Below the pieces are notes generated by a model. The model was not told the origin of the DNA. It was given only the letters and a program-made list of their open reading frames with translations, and made no database searches. A program made the translations under genes and the position numbers. Source: Clostridia bacterium (GTDB lineage Bacteria; Bacillota_A; Clostridia; Christensenellales; UBA1242). From it: a stretch of 7,082 bases of DNA. Positions 6,994 to 7,082 of this stretch are shown piece after piece. The DNA lies in NCBI GenBank assembly GCA_017403205.1, contig JAFQOM010000102.1:1-7082 (forward strand). The letters are read 5' to 3'. Numbering within the stretch: the stretch's first letter is position 1; each line of letters starts with the position of its first letter.

Positions 6994-7009
6994 TTTTGTA
7001 ATTATATCA
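6994..7009 (-). promoter_or_regulatory. Extended -10 promoter for the HicB-like/gmk/nucleotidase unit
   Basis: On the minus strand TGATATAAT (7009-7001) is a perfect TATAAT with the TGn extension. The start of transcription would fall near 6994. This gives a leader of about 25 bases with the SD AGGA at 6980-6983. The -35 region is only a run of T and A (GTTTTA at 18-base spacing), which the extended -10 can compensate for. Two TAATTA motifs (6999-7004 and 7015-7020) flank the TG, the first overlapping the -10. They could be an operator, but AT-richness makes chance likely. Confidence 0.7.
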
Positions 7010-7082
7010 AATTTTAATTATTTTTAAAACAAAAATAGCCATTTATTTAAGCAAAAAAACTGTAATTTGAAACATTTTTTAA
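7010..7082. other. AT-rich non-coding right edge
   Basis: There is no open reading frame of note and no convincing hairpin here. It lies upstream of the promoter of the HicB-like gene and may hold the far upstream control region of that gene or the 3' flank of a gene beyond the window. Confidence 0.5.

Noticed and set aside
7021..7060. Possible hairpin from TAGCC and TTTAAGC near the right edge, as a terminator of an upstream gene
   Set aside because: Pairing is only two to three bases around a long AT loop, which is insufficient.

Overview
The window looks like chromosomal DNA from a very AT-rich Bacillota, most likely a Clostridia-like or related uncultured low-GC lineage. This is inferred from base composition, the recD2-comF-secA gene order, and a SecA that carries the NBD2 insertion found in clostridial and E. 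coli SecA but absent from B. subtilis SecA. The standard genetic code is in use: comF ends in TGA and the Trp codons checked in secA, recD2 and the nucleotidase gene are TGG. All supported genes are on the minus strand, so transcription runs from the right end of the window to the left.

Unit 1 (about 7010 down to 5031) has a good extended -10 promoter, three genes each with a clear Shine-Dalgarno (SD) sequence, and a strong intrinsic terminator. The first gene encodes an unusual 221-residue protein: a HicB-like N-terminal domain, a Cys/Asp/His-rich block of 19 Cys in 57 residues, and a Lys/Thr/Pro/Ala-rich basic tail. It is followed by a guanylate kinase-family protein with a complete GMP-binding set but an altered DVQG-type motif, and by a HAD-superfamily 5'(3')-deoxyribonucleotidase-like protein that starts at GTG. 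The last two act on (deoxy)nucleoside monophosphates. How the first protein relates to them is unknown.

Unit 2 (4976 down to the left edge) is recD2, comF and secA, the last cut by the window after 582 residues. This is a familiar Firmicutes neighbourhood, but the hpf/raiA gene often found between comF and secA is missing. recD2 and comF have no recognisable SD, and recD2 may be leaderless. secA has a good SD buried in an 11-bp AU-rich hairpin that ends three bases before its ATG.

The most notable items are the HicB-like/Cys-rich protein, with an internal 13-residue duplication, and the hairpin that appears to gate secA translation. No tRNA, rRNA, CRISPR array, insertion sequence or plus-strand gene was seen, and no gene-free stretch exceeds 150 bases.
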